Assembly (NCBI GenBank): GCA_009829735.1
Contig: CM020619.1
Span: 25,879,554-25,943,553 of the forward strand
Direction of reading: 5' to 3'
DNA length: 64,000 nucleotides
Source of the DNA: Pyropia yezoensis
Lineage: Eukaryota > Rhodophyta > Bangiophyceae > Bangiales > Bangiaceae
The position numbers and the translations under genes were made by a program. How positions within the stretch are numbered: position 1 is the stretch's first letter; the number at the start of each line of letters is the position of its first letter. The notes below the pieces were generated by a model. It saw nothing but the letters and a program-made list of their open reading frames with translations. It was not told where the DNA came from and made no database searches. Positions 10,926-21,861 of the stretch are shown piece after piece.

Positions 10926-11261
10926 GAGAGGGGGGCCACCCCCCTGGATCGCGTTCTGAGGGGGGGGGGGGGGTGGTGGCGTTTGCACCAGGCGCCCCCC
11001 CCCCCGTGCAACACGGTCAGAGGGGGGGGGGTGCCGTCCCCCGATTTGAGTGGGGGGGTGGCACGCCGTCCTGCGCGGGAAGCCCGACCCGTTTCCCTTC
11101 GCCGTGGTCACCATCCCCTTCCTGCCCGCTCCAACCTGCCCGCGCGCCCACTTCTTTCCCGCGTGCGGCCCCTGCCTGGCTTCGCCGGGTGCGGGGCTCG
11201 CTGCCCTCTCGCGCGCGCCGTTACTCACGCACACCACCACCACCTACCCTTCCTGCCCGCC

Positions 11262-11881
11262 ATGAGCCAGCTTTACGACGACGGCGGCCGGTACGCCGCG
11301 AGCGGCAAGCGGCCGCTGCGAGACCCCCGCGGCCCCTACGCGGATGAGTGGGGCCGTTGGGGTGGCCCCCCGCCCCCGCCCCCCCCCGGTTGCTCCTGCC
11401 ATTGCCACATGGGCTATGTGTGCCCCTGCCAGACGCCGGCGCGCCCGCTGTGGCCTTCTTCAGGGGCGGGACCTGCCGATCCCCGCCGCTCACCACCGCC
11501 TCATCGTCGCAGCCCTCCTCCCTACCCCGCATCTTCGTGGGCGCCGGCGCGCCGCCCTCTCTGGGAGCTGGACCGCGGTCGGGGAGGCTTCGATCGCCCC
11601 CCCCCGCCCCCCCCGCAACGCTACTACGAGGACGCTGACGACGAGAACGGTTGGCCGCCCCCGCCCCCCCCTCATAAATGACGAGTACCTGCCGCCGCCG
11701 CAGCGGCAGCGCACCCGCGACGGCTGGTCGCCGACCTACCGACCTGCAGGGGGGCCAAGAAGCTTGGGCCCACCCGCCGGCCGTCGCCCTTCCCGTCCGC
11801 CGCCGCCGCAGCGGTTTGGTGGCCGCCACGACGACGGACGCGGCTACCACCCGCGCTACCACCCGCACCAGGGGGCGGCCT

Positions 11882-11912
<31 letters not shown>

Positions 11913-12024
11913 GCCGCTCGCTCCGCGTGGCCCGCCCCCGCCGCCCAACTACCGCAGGGGCGACGCTGACGACAGCCCTCGCCGCCCTGACGGGCGACAC
12001 CCGCGGCCCCCGCCGCGCTGCTAG
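11262..12024 (+). CDS. proline-rich coding region, probable N-terminal part of the Myb-like protein, frameshifted
   Basis: From the ATG at 11262 (context CCCGCCATGAG) a Pro/Gly/Arg/Tyr-rich frame runs to TGA at 11679-11681. Protein-like composition with PPPP and DD/YY blocks then resumes in the next frame until TAG at 12022-12024, immediately before the Myb-like frame. The switch lies at a C run near 11655-11672. I infer one N-terminal low-complexity region broken by two one-base shifts in G/C runs. It could instead be a separate small gene, or 5' untranslated sequence. No known domain. Confidence 0.4.
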
Positions 12025-12034
12025 CCCCCGCAAG

Positions 12035-13486
12035 ATGGGCACGCAACGGGGGTGGACGAGTGAGGAGCTGGAGGTGCTCTGCAAGGGGTTTTTGGCTGTG
12101 AGCAACGACCCCATCAAGGGGACCGACCAGAGGAGCGCTGAGTTTTGGGCGGCAGGGTCAGAGGCGTACGACGAGGCGGTGCTGGGAAATGCGGACTGTG
12201 TGGCGCGGACGGTGAGCGCGGTGAAGAAGGTGATGGACCAGGCCAAGAAGGGGGTAAGCGCATTTGCATCCTCCTGGCTGGCCGTGCAGCGGATGGACCT
12301 GACTGGCAACCCGGACGAGGCGGCGATGATTTTGTGGGCCCTTGCCCACAGCAAGGGCCAGCCCGTCTATGCAGCGATCCAGGCCCACCAGCGTCGTCTG
12401 GACGGGACAGCCACTGCCGCGGACAAGCGCAAACACTACCACCTGGAGAAGTGGGTGCCATGCTGGAGGGTGATGCGGGGGTACGACAAGTGGAGTGGGG
12501 CGGCTGGGGCTTTTGCTTGTGGCCTCTCCGGTGGTGAGAGCAGCGACAGTGACAGCGACGACGACAACGACTCTGCAGACGTCGGGGACAGCGGCAGTGG
12601 ATCTGGACGCGGTGCAGGTGCTGCAAGCCCAAGTGCCGGCGGTGTCACTGTAGGTGCTTGTGGTGCTGCGGGAACTGGAGCTGCGGGTGGTGTGGTGGGT
12701 GCTGGACGAGCGTCTGGGGCTGGCAAGTCCCCGCGCGCCGGCCGCCCATTTGAGCGCCGCCCCATGGGCACCAAGGCGGCCAAGCGGAAAAAAGCTGAGG
12801 AGCTGATCATTTCTAGGGAGATGAAGGCCAGCACGGCCGCTCTTGAGGCTATTGCCAACGCCTCCAAGGAGCGGTCCTCTATTCTACTGTTCAGCCTACC
12901 TGAGATGCGGTTTACTGAGGAGGCGAAGATGTTCCGCCAGGCCAAGGCCCGCGCTGCACTGGCCGCCGCTGGCATCACTATGGACAAGAGCGCTCCTCCT
13001 GCTGTTTCTGCAGCTACCCCTGCAGGACCGGCAGTGTATGAGATCGAAGACGACGAGTGGGACCAGCCACCCCCGCCACCTCCCCAGGCCCCGCCCGTTT
13101 GGGATTCACGCCCACGGTCGAGAGCCCCTGCTGATGAAGCTGCTGTACCTGATCGACCTGATCCGGCCGCATCTGCGGCCACAGAAGCTGTTGAACCCGT
13201 CGCCACAGAGGCCTTCCCACCCTCTGCAACTGATGGACCTGCTGCGGCCGTGCCACAGCCCTCTGCACCCCCGACACCTGCGGTTGTGCCGATGAAGCGG
13301 ACGCGTGGCACAGAGTCTCAGCGGCGCAAAGCCGCCACAGCCGAGAAGCGCCTCAATCGCGCGCTTATCACCACCGTGCCCCTCTCTGAGGACGAACCCG
13401 ACTACCCTCCTCTCTCTCGCCCCCAGCCACAGTTGCAGGACATGTCCTCCGGTTCATCCACCAGCAGCGACTCCCACTGCACCTAG
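12035..13486 (+). CDS. Myb/SANT-like, NAM-associated-type protein of a PIF/Harbinger transposon
   Basis: The frame from ATG 12035 gives 483 residues. It begins with a trihelical Myb/SANT-like region (Trp near residue 6, EELEVLCKGF, then Trp near residue 36 and a tripartite helix pattern). It continues with a conserved Trp-rich segment, an acidic Ser/Asp/Glu tract (about residues 168-185), and a basic block (GRPF...MGTKAAKRKKAEEL, about residues 236-260) that is typical of NAM-associated transposon proteins. A Pro-rich, acidic C-terminus follows. In PIF/Harbinger elements this protein binds DNA and helps bring the transposase to the nucleus. The convergent transposase at 14289-15730 supports that role here. 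The frame is open upstream of the ATG; I chose the Met directly before the domain. Confidence 0.7.
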   Translation: MGTQRGWTSEELEVLCKGFLAVSNDPIKGTDQRSAEFWAAGSEAYDEAVLGNADCVARTVSAVKKVMDQAKKGVSAFASSWLAVQRMDLTGNPDEAAMILWALAHSKGQPVYAAIQAHQRRLDGTATAADKRKHYHLEKWVPCWRVMRGYDKWSGAAGAFACGLSGGESSDSDSDDDNDSADVGDSGSGSGRGAGAASPSAGGVTVGACGAAGTGAAGGVVGAGRASGAGKSPRAGRPFERRPMGTKAAKRKKAEELIISREMKASTAALEAIANASKERSSILLFSLPEMRFTEEAKMFRQAKARAALAAAGITMDKSAPPAVSAATPAGPAVYEIEDDEWDQPPPPPPQAPPVWDSRPRSRAPADEAAVPDRPDPAASAATEAVEPVATEAFPPSATDGPAAAVPQPSAPPTPAVVPMKRTRGTESQRRKAATAEKRLNRALITTVPLSEDEPDYPPLSRPQPQLQDMSSGSSTSSDSHCT

Positions 13487-13616
13487 CGTGCACTTTCTTG
13501 TGTTCTTTTGCTTTGTTTTGGATCTTTGTGACGAGTATGTACTTGCTGTTCCTGGTGGACCTGTGATACGAGTGGCAGCCATTGGACCTGTTGTAGCTTG
13601 AGTTGTGGCAGCGCAT

Positions 13617-14259
13617 GAGCAAAGGTTTTTTTATTGCCCCATTCGGCAGGGGCTTTTTTTTTTTCCTACCTACCTCGTCCCTTTGTCTAGTCAGCCCTAT
13701 AAGCCGTCCTCACCTCAAAGGAGTCGCTTGTGCCCACATGCGGGTCCGACTGAGGGGGGGACGGTGTCCGCCACAACGTACGTGGAAAGGAGTTGGGGGG
13801 AGTCAATTGGTGTGGGTGGGGGGGGGGAAGTGGCGGCACGTGCCGTGGCCGGCTTGAGCGACCACGTGAGTGTCTGATGGCGTGCCGGGGTGTGAGGCGC
13901 GTCACCGGGAGAGTGGCGGAGTCCTATGAAGGGGCGGAGGGATTATCCTGATGACCACCACGCGCGAAGGAGGCGGCAGTGCCTGCTGTACGACCGGCCG
14001 CTCAGCGATCGCGCTACAAAAAGACTTGGGGACTAGCACCGACTGTTGGTCCATCTCTTTCCGCTCTTTTTTGAAACTGGCCGCCCTACACTCACGTATA
14101 TACTTAAGTCGGGCCGTTGTTTCTATCATGGCGCACTGTTTTATGGACGCTGGCGCTCTCTTGTACTTTTGTACTATACTGCCCAAGCTCTGCGGTACGG
14201 CGAAGTGTTCCAAGGAAAAAAAAAACCCTGCCCAACGGGGAAAAAAAAAACCTTTGCTC
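13617..14259. repeat. inverted repeat of ~50 bp between the two Harbinger genes
   Basis: The left arm (13617-13670) reads GAGCAAAGG, a T run, CCCCATTCGGCAGGGGC, a second T run and CC. The right arm (14213-14259) is the inverted counterpart, with CCCTGCCCAACGGGG between two A runs and then CCTTTGCTC. Each arm lies downstream of one of the convergent genes, about 130 bp after the Myb gene and 30 bp after the transposase, so the arms could be matching 3'-end signals. They could also be ends of a small nested element. Confidence 0.7.
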
Positions 14260-14288
14260 TTGTACTATGTCCAGCTCAGGCATAAAAA

Positions 14289-15730
14289 TCAAAGGTAGTG
14301 CTCCAGCAGTGCTGCGCGCTCCTTGAAGATGTCGGCCGCCAGGTCATTGCGCAAAGCCACGTGCGCGGTCTGGTTCCGCACCTCCCTCCACGCCTGCGCA
14401 GCCCACAAAAAGGAGTCCACAGGCAGCTGCCCAAGTGGCTGAACAGCGGGGGGAGGGTGTGCCAGAGGGGGGAGCCCCCCGTCAGCCCCACCGCCGGGTG
14501 CCCTAACCCCAGCAGCAGCACTGCCGGCGCCCCCCATCCCCGCCCCCCCCCCAGCAGCTCTCATGCGCGCTCGCCGGCGAGACAAATACCCACCCCGACG
14601 TACCTCCGTAACCATGTTGTGCAAAATGGCCACGGCCTTGGCGACGACCGTGATCCGCGCGACAGTCGCATAGCGCGCAGGATGAAGGGCAATATGCCAG
14701 CGTGCGGTCAAAACAGCATACAGCCTCTCCACGTCCTTCCTCAGCGCCTCCTGCAAACGGTTAAAGATCCGCTTCTTCTCCGTGTCTGGGTTGGCATACG
14801 CCTGCACAAAAAAAGCATAGTTGGGATAGATCTTGTCAGTGAGGTAGTACAGCAGCGTGCGAGTGACTCCATTGGCGGTAAAGGGCCGGTCCCAAGGCGG
14901 CCACAAACCCGCCGTGATGTCGTGGTACAGCGGCGACTGCTGCATAACGTTGATGTCGTTCATACTGCCGGGGCAACCAACAAAAAGATGCCAGATGTAC
15001 AGGTCCTCGTCGCAAACAGTCTCCATAACGATAGATCTGCGCCCCTTGCGGTTCTGAAAGGACCCCTGCATGCCCTTCGGGCACGCCCGCCACTCCCAAT
15101 GCGAGCAGTCAACCGATCCCATACATGGTACGCCCCGCTCCGCGCTCCGCTTCAGCAAGATCGTCAGCTCCTCCGCGTTAGGCTGCCGCAAATAGTTAGG
15201 CCCAAAGATATCGACAATGTAATACACCAGGTCACGCACAGCATTATCCACCGTCGAGCGAGAGATGCGGCAATATTCGTCCGGAAGATCAGTTGACTCC
15301 CCATACGCGAGCACCCGAAAAGCGGCGACCAGCTTCTGCAGCGGGTGCGCGCGCGGTCGGCCAGCAGCATCAATAGTTTGTATAAACCCAGGCTGGTCCT
15401 TCACAGCCTGGTATACACGCACAACACACTCCGCGGCACCCGAAAGCGACGCTCAAAGTCATCCTCGTCGTACGCCGGCGGGTTTCCAGACACCCCAAAG
15501 TAATCGATTAGAATCCCACGCAACCCCCTCCCAAAGTTGCGCAGCTTATTAGGCCGACGCGCCACGACACGCCCACGAAAGAGACGGATGCTGCCAACGA
15601 GGGCACCACGCTTGCGCACCCGCCAGTGGTGCAGAACAGTCATATGTGCAGCAACAGCTTCTGCCACGTCCATGTCCTCCGAGTCAGCCAGCACAGCCTC
15701 AACGTCCAGGGCGAGCGGGTCCTGCTCGGC
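14289..15730 (-). pseudogene. PIF/Harbinger DDE transposase (DDE_Tnp_4 / plant transposon type), one-base frameshift
   Basis: The main frame (15422 to 14289, 377 residues) contains the catalytic pattern of this family: the first Asp in MGSVDCSHWEW, the second in GCPGSMNDINVM, and the Glu in the KDVERLYAVLTARW block. An N-terminal helix-turn-helix-like segment (FRVLAYGEST...CRISRSTV) precedes it. A further ~100 conserved N-terminal residues lie in another frame (15730 to about 15428). The two segments join if one base is restored near 15427, so the gene carries a one-base loss. A CTTAG just before 15730 may be a 3' splice site, so the true 5' end is unknown. The C-terminus is Gly/Ala/Pro-rich. 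Confidence 0.8.
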
Positions 15731-16313
15731 TAAGATGCGTGGGTGGGTACAAAGTGGCGCGGGAGAGAGACGGTCGCGACGACGGTGGCGGTTGAGGGGA
15801 AGGTGGTCACGTCGACAGACTCCACAATCAGTGTCTGCTGCACCCCACCCGCGACCCGGTCCGCTCGACCAATAAAAAAAATTGTCTCCCGCGCTCCCCA
15901 TGGTGGCGTCTCGCAGTCCCCCCCCCCCCTCCCGCCAACTGTATGCCTCACGGCCAATCAGAACACGTCGTGTCCCCCGGTCGACGGGGAGGGGGCCAGC
16001 ACGCAACCGACCGCCCCATAGTATCGGCGCCCCACGTGGGCGCCCTGCCCTCCACGCGAGCGGCCCTGCAGCAGCGGGCAGCGGAGTGGCCTCCTGGAGA
16101 CGGGTTACGGGGGCTGCCCGCCTGACGCGGTCGACCCAGCGGCCTCGCGACACCTGGCACACCGCATCCCCCCCCTTCCACGTTCTGCAGGAGCCAGATC
16201 CGCCAGCGATCGAGTAGCGGTCGTCATCGATCGTGCCGCGCTAGAATGATATTGCAAAAATTGCATGTGCGATCACGATCGGACACGTTGTCGAGCCCCA
16301 ACCAGCGTGCGAG

Positions 16314-16382
16314 AATGGGGAATGGGGACGGGGTCACCCCATTTCCGACAAGAATGGGGTATCCCCATTCCCATTCCCCATC
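16314..16382. repeat. imperfect palindrome of GAATGGGG units
   Basis: ATGGGGAATGGGGA on the left faces TCCCCATTCCCATTCCCCAT on the right around GGGGTCACCCC and GGGGTATCCCC centres, so the segment could fold into a hairpin. No gene is seen from 15731 to 16632. Confidence 0.6.
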
Positions 16383-16632
16383 CGTGCCCCAACCAGGCAC
16401 GAAAACCGGGAGGAGTTACTTAAAATGGGTTGTGTCGAATCCGATCCGGGAACATCGAGATGGGGTCGTTCACACCACTATGTGACCCTTTGCAATACTT
16501 GCAAGCTCCAGAACAGAGACTTGATGCCGTTTCAAGCCGTTTTAACGTCCAATTACGTGCCACGTTGCCATATTGCGAATGGGATTCACGACGTTAGCTG
16601 TGCTCTAAGGGGAACTGCGCAGAGGCGCTGCG

Positions 16633-17024
16633 CAGTGGTGTCAAACCCCAAGACGTCGGGGGACCGAATTTTGGCCCACACAGCGCGTGCGAACCCGTGC
16701 AGACCTTGACAAACCAGGCTCAGAGGGTGCGTAAAGGGCGTTTTTTTTGCACTGGAGCGTACAGCTCGTGCAAGCGCACATTGCACTGGCTCCGGAGTGT
16801 TCTTTCACCGTCACTGTCCAAGGCGTCGATGTCCTCACCAACGACGAAAAGAGGGAGCTACGGAGACCGGGCAAAGTGTGCTTGCACGGGCTGTGCACTC
16901 CAGTGAAAAAAAAAAACGCTCTTTACGTGCCCTCTGAGCCGGGTTCTTCGAGGTCCGCACAGGTTCGCACGCGCTGTGTGGGCCAAAATTCGATCCCCCG
17001 ACGTCTTGGGGTTTGACACCACTG
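16633..17024. mobile_element. foldback element with long inverted repeats, hAT-like ends
   Basis: The element starts CAGTGGTGTCAAACCCC and ends with its inverse. The inverted arms continue for about 170 bp each, with roughly 85-90 percent match, and each holds a homopolymer (T8 left, A11 right). CAGNGGTGTCAAAC is a familiar hAT-type terminus. The flanks share CGCTGC (left CGCTGCG, right CGCTGCC), close to but not a perfect 8-bp duplication. There is no coding capacity, so it would be a non-autonomous foldback/MITE. Confidence 0.7.
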
Positions 17025-18873
17025 CGCTGCCCCGTCGGCTCTTGCTCGCGCGAGGGAACGTTCAAGGTGGAGACCTTTTTGATCTTCTGCGCTTCGCCGC
17101 CCCGCTCCCCCCCGCGGCCCGCCGCGGCCGTCGCGGTGGATGGATGCACTTGGGGAACGATGGCGGGCGGCTGCACCCCCCCTCCATGGCCGCGCGCATC
17201 GCTCCCGCAGCAGCCCGCACAGCTGCCGCGGTCAGAGAGCAGGAGACATACGCACTCGCCACCCGCCCCCCCCCACGCCTAGTTAAGGTGTGCAGCCTGG
17301 GTTTCTTTACACCAGCCTTTTCAAAGAAACGTGCAGTCCTGTGAGTGGCTGAGAAGAAAAATGGGGTTTTTTCATGACCCCAAATTTTCACCCCACGCCA
17401 CAGAGTCCTTGAGGGACGGTCGGGCGCAGCCCCGGTGACGCGGCCACCCGATGAGTGTGTCCCCGCGATTGAATCAACCGAACCCCTTGCACGACATTTC
17501 CACCCCTCCCCCCCCTCCCGTCGCCTTGATGCCTCCCCCTTCAACCCCCCCCCCGCCGGGGTCTGAAGGTGACAGCCCTTCCCCCATCAATAACTCCATT
17601 CCTGTCGCTATTACCCCGGGCATTCCCAGACACCTCTGAGATGCCCCGGGGAAGCCTCTGCAGGTGTACTATGAGGGTCGAAAAGCTTCCGAGATGCAGA
17701 GGACCGTACATCCGCCACAGGTGGTAGAGTCACAGTCATGGGGGGACCGCACCTCCCCCGAGACGTGAAAAGACGCCCCCTGCGCCTAGCCCACCCCTGT
17801 TTGACCTCGCCAACCCCGGGTGTGGCGGGTAGTGAGCCTTAGGGGGGTGCGCCGGGCGAGGGTGGTGGCCTTTGGGCGCTGTGCGGGGGGATGAGGTGGG
17901 CTGGGTGGCACTTCACCAAGGTGTGGTGTTTCGTTCCGGCAGCCGTTCTTCGAGGAACGGTTGACTCTCCACAATGCATTCTTTTCTAATCTTTTCTATT
18001 CTCACCTGCCCCACACGGCCGCGACAACGGGTGCAGGTGAACACGTGTACACTCTTCAACTTTCTGTGGCTCAAAGGAAGAAAAAGACCTGACACCTCGC
18101 TCTTGAGCCAATGCGGTGACAGAATTGTCTCTCACAGCGATCGAATTGATCTTCGTCAGCCAATGAGGAGACGAGGGAGCCCGTGAAACCCAGGCTGCAC
18201 AAGAAACGCCCTCTTAAGTAGGCGTGCCCCCCCCCCTCCTCCGCCCCTCTTCCTGTTGGTCCCGCCCGCGCGACGGCGGCACATGCGCACTCCACCCCCC
18301 GCCTCTCGGCTTGGCCCAGCGGGGGCGGCCGTCGCGGCGCGGCCGCGGCGGCTTGCCTTGGGACCGCCACCACCCCATCCACCTTGGCCGCCGCCTCCAC
18401 TTGCTTCATTTGCATAACCCCGCGGCGGCGGCGGCGGCGGCGTCGGCGGCAGCGCCGGCGGCAGCGTCGGCAGCAACGGCGTCAGGGGCAGCGTTGAGAT
18501 GCAGCCGTTTCCGTCCCACCCCCCTCCCGGTTCTGACCCTCTCTCTCCCTGTCACCCCTTGTGGAGGGCGCAGTGGGGCGAGTGCAGCCCGGCAGGCAGC
18601 ACACATGGGCCGCCGCCACCCCCACTGCGCGGCCCCCGCGGCCTGCTGCCGCCCCAGGGATGAGGCCGCCGCCGTCGCCGCCGTCGCCTCGTGCCGTCCA
18701 GGCAGCGTCCACGGGCTGAGCGGCTCGCCACCCCGCCCCTCCCGGCTCCGACCCCCCCCCCCACAACTGCGGCGGCCGATAGGTAACACCCTCGTGGCGG
18801 CGCCAACGGCAGCGGCGGCGGCTGACGTGGCAGGCCAACATCCCCCGCCGGTCGTCTTGGTCCCCCACTTTCT
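17025..18873. other. no supported gene
   Basis: The interval holds low-complexity GC-rich sequence with a moderately AT-rich patch around 17960-18140. From about 18220 on, the sequence is very GC-rich and may contain the 5' end or upstream exon of the peroxidase gene, which I could not fix. Confidence 0.4.
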
Positions 18874-21243
18874 TTGTTTCCGCTCGCGGGAGCCAGAGCC
18901 GCCACCCCTGCTCCACGGCCTTGTCAACCCTGTCGTCGTCGTCGGCCGCTGGCGCACTGCAGGGTCCGCCGGTGGCGCGGGTGTTGTCATAGTCATTGGT
19001 GGGAGGCGGCCTTCCCCCTCCTCGCCGCCGACGCGGCGCTGGTGGCGTCGCCGGCGGCAGCCGGCGGCCGGCCGGCGGCGCCCATCTACGTGCTGACCAA
19101 CGTCAAGGGGGAGACGTCCCTGGTGGGTGTGTGGCGGGTGCGCCGCAGCCGCTCCGCGGTGGCCGTGACGCTGCGGGTGGTGGCCCCCGGCTGGGCGGGT
19201 GCCAGCGGTGGCGCCGCCACTGACGGGGAGCCCGCCGCGGTCGCCGCAGCGGCGCGCGCGGCGGTGGGGCGGCGGGGCTCGACGGTGCGGGTGGTGGCGT
19301 GGCGGCCGCAGCAGCTGTCGCCCGGCCGCCGCGGGTGGCGGTACGGGGCGTCTTCGGCGGCCAGCGGGCGCCGCCCCGTCTGCCACGTGCGTGTCCAGGC
19401 GGTACCCCAGCCGGGGGGCCGCGACGGCGGCGGTGCCGGCGCGGCGGCCGCAGCCGCCCGCTATCTCGCCGTCACGGCGGAGGGGGTGGTGACGGCGCTT
19501 GGCCGCCGCTTCCACAGCGCCGACTGTGGGCGGCTGTACCGGTTGCTCGACGGGGGGTGCAGCAACCTGGTCACTGGCGCCATGGGCGCCACCGCCACGG
19601 AAATGCGGCAGCTGCCGTCGCGGGGGCGGGCGAGGCGTGCCGCCGACAATGACGACGACGACGACGTCGACAACGACGACGACGGGCCGACGGGAGCGGG
19701 CCGCCCGTCGGCGCGGGCGATTTCCAACGTCCTCTCTGTGGGGCCCGCCGGCGCCGCGATGGAGCCGCCCCGCAACGCGCGGCGGCTCAATGACCTCACA
19801 TGGGCGTTTGCGCAGGCGCTGGACCACGACCTTTCCCACTCGGGCGCCCCCTCTGCGAGCCCCTACGCAGAGGCCATGCCCATCGCCGTGCCCGCCGACG
19901 ACCCGGTGTTTTAGGGCGGCGCCGCCCTCTGCTTCTTCCGCACCTACCGCGCCCGCCGGCCGCGGGCGTCGCCGGCAGGCCGAGCCGCCCGCGGCGGCCG
20001 GCCGGTTGGTTGGGTCGCCGCCCCGTCGGGGGTGGTGCCCAACGAGCTGACCTCGTGGATCGACGCGTCGCACGTGTATGGGGGCGACCGCGTCCGCGCG
20101 GCGGCGTTGCGGACCGGCAGGGGCGGGCGGCTGGGGGCTTCGGGGGCGGGCGGGCGGTACCTGCCACTCAACGGCGCGGGCCCCGGCGGGGTGGGGGTCA
20201 CCCTCGGCGCGGCGTCGTTGGCCCCTTCCCCGGCGGGGGGGCAGGTTGTGGCGGGCGACGGGCGGGCGGGGGAGAATGTGCTCCTCACCGCCCTCCACAC
20301 CGTCTGGCTCCGCGCCCACAACCGGTGGGCCGCCGCTATCGCCGCGGCGCTGCCGGCGGCGGATGACGAGGCCGTATACCAGCTGGCCCGCAAGGCGGTG
20401 GGCGCGGCTCAAGCCAAAATCACGTACGAGGAGTGGCTGCCGCCGGTGCTCGGCCCCGCCGCCACCCCGTGTGCGGGCGGCGCTTACAACGCGTCGGTGG
20501 ACGCGCGGGTGGACGTCTTCTTCTCCACCGCCGCCTTCCGCCTCGGCCACACGCTCGTCAGCGACCGCCTGGCCCGCCGTGACGCGGCGGGCGGGCCGCT
20601 GCCGGCGCTGCCCCTGGCGGCCACCTTTTTCCGCCCCCCGTCCTTCCTCGACTCCCCCGTCGCGGGGATTGACGCGCTGCTCCGCGGCGCGGCGGCGCAG
20701 GTGGCGGGGGAGGTGGACGTGCACATTGTGTGGGGCCTGCGGAACCTGCTGTTTGGCGGCCGCGGCCGCGTCGGCACCGACCTCTTTGCGCTCAACATCC
20801 AGCGGGGGCGGGACCACCGGCTGCCGTCGTACAATGAGGCGCGGGCGGCCTATGGCCTCCGCCCCGCCGCGTCGTTTGCCCACATTACCGCCCACGCGCC
20901 CACGGCGGCGCGCCTGGCCGCCGCGTACGGCGGGGAGCTGTCGGCGGTGGACGCGTTTGTGGGCGGGCTGGCCGAGGACCACGCGCCCGGCGGGAGCGTC
21001 GGCCCCCTCTTTGCCGCCGCCCTCCTTGACCAGTTCCACCGCCTCGCCGTCGGCGACCGCCTCTTTTACACCCGCCCCGCGGCGGCGTTTCCGCCCGCCC
21101 TCGTGGCGGCGGTGCCGGAGCTGGGGCGCCTCGGCCGGGGGGGGCGCTGGGGGCTCGCCGACCTCCTCGTCGCCACCACGGGGGTGACCATCGGGTCGCT
21201 GCCGCGGGAGGGGACCTTCTTTGCAGACCCCCCGGCGGCATGA
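18874..21243 (+). CDS. animal-type haem peroxidase (peroxinectin-like) with one in-frame TAG
   Basis: One plus-strand frame carries the ordered motifs of the animal haem peroxidase family (PF03098). They are: the LDGGCSNL entry motif; PSARAISN; the distal-His segment ALDHDLSHS (His codon 19825-19827); DDPVF; the SWIDASHVYG block; HTVWLRAHNRW; the proximal-His segment AFRLGHTLVSD (His codon 20548-20550); NIQRGRDHRLPSYNE; and the C-terminal GPLF...LLDQFHRLAVGDR segment. Such enzymes oxidise substrates with hydrogen peroxide, usually outside the cell. The frame is broken only by TAG at 19912-19914, directly after DDPVF, and family similarity resumes at once after it. The N-terminus is unclear: the frame opens without an ATG near 18874, no convincing signal peptide is visible, and an upstream exon is possible. 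It is either a very young pseudogene, a sequence error or a read-through gene. Confidence 0.8.
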
Positions 21244-21861
21244 GCAGGAGGGGGAGGGAGGAGAGAGATGGTCGGGATGAGAATGAGGCTGCGATGCGAG
21301 GGAGGGGAAGGGTGGGGGAGTGTTGCGGCGCACACCGCGGCAGCTGCCGCTCCCGCGCCGCCGCCAGCTGATAGCAATCATGCAAACGCAACAGCGCCGT
21401 GCGTCTGTTGTTCTTAGTGGTAGTGTGGAGGCACGTCTGGTGCCGGGACAGACCGCCCCCGCCACGCCCTGCGTGTCGCATCCTACAGGGACCAGACCGC
21501 GGGGACGATCACGACTGCACAGACCCAAAAAATGGGCAAGGGGCGGCAAGTGGAGGAGGCGGGAGGCAACACGGCGGGGGCCGACAGCGGGCACCTGTCT
21601 GGCGCGGACAGACTCCGCGACAGCCACCCACCGCGCGCGCGCGCGCGGAAAACCGGGACGAGGCGCAACAAGTAACCACCCACCGCGCGGACGCGCACGC
21701 CCGCACGGTTGGGCCTCGTAGTCATCCTCCCCCTCTCCCAGATGCCGCGGCAGAGAATCGCGCCCTCTCCCCCGCCACGCCTTCCCAGAACGCCTTCCCA
21801 GAACGCCTCCCCCCCCCCCCCCCCGCCCCCCCCCCCGCCACCTTCCCCCCCAACTTCAAGC
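21244..21861. other. intergenic, no supported gene
   Basis: Short convergent interval between the peroxidase and the minus-strand coiled-coil gene. It contains a (CG)n patch near 21630-21650 and a broken poly-C tract at 21808-21890. Confidence 0.5.

Larger units (their letters stand above)
11262..15730. mobile_element. PIF/Harbinger-type DNA transposon, approximate extent
   Basis: The pairing of a Myb-like gene with a DDE_Tnp_4 transposase in convergent orientation is the standard gene content of autonomous PIF/Harbinger elements. I could not find the terminal inverted repeats or the three-base target duplication, so the true ends lie outside these limits by an unknown amount. The frameshift in the transposase makes this copy probably non-autonomous. 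Confidence 0.55.

Noticed and set aside
18406-21627. 1073-codon minus-strand open frame
   Set aside because: It is antisense to the peroxidase, reads Arg/Pro/His-rich low complexity and has no domain; an effect of GC-rich codon use.
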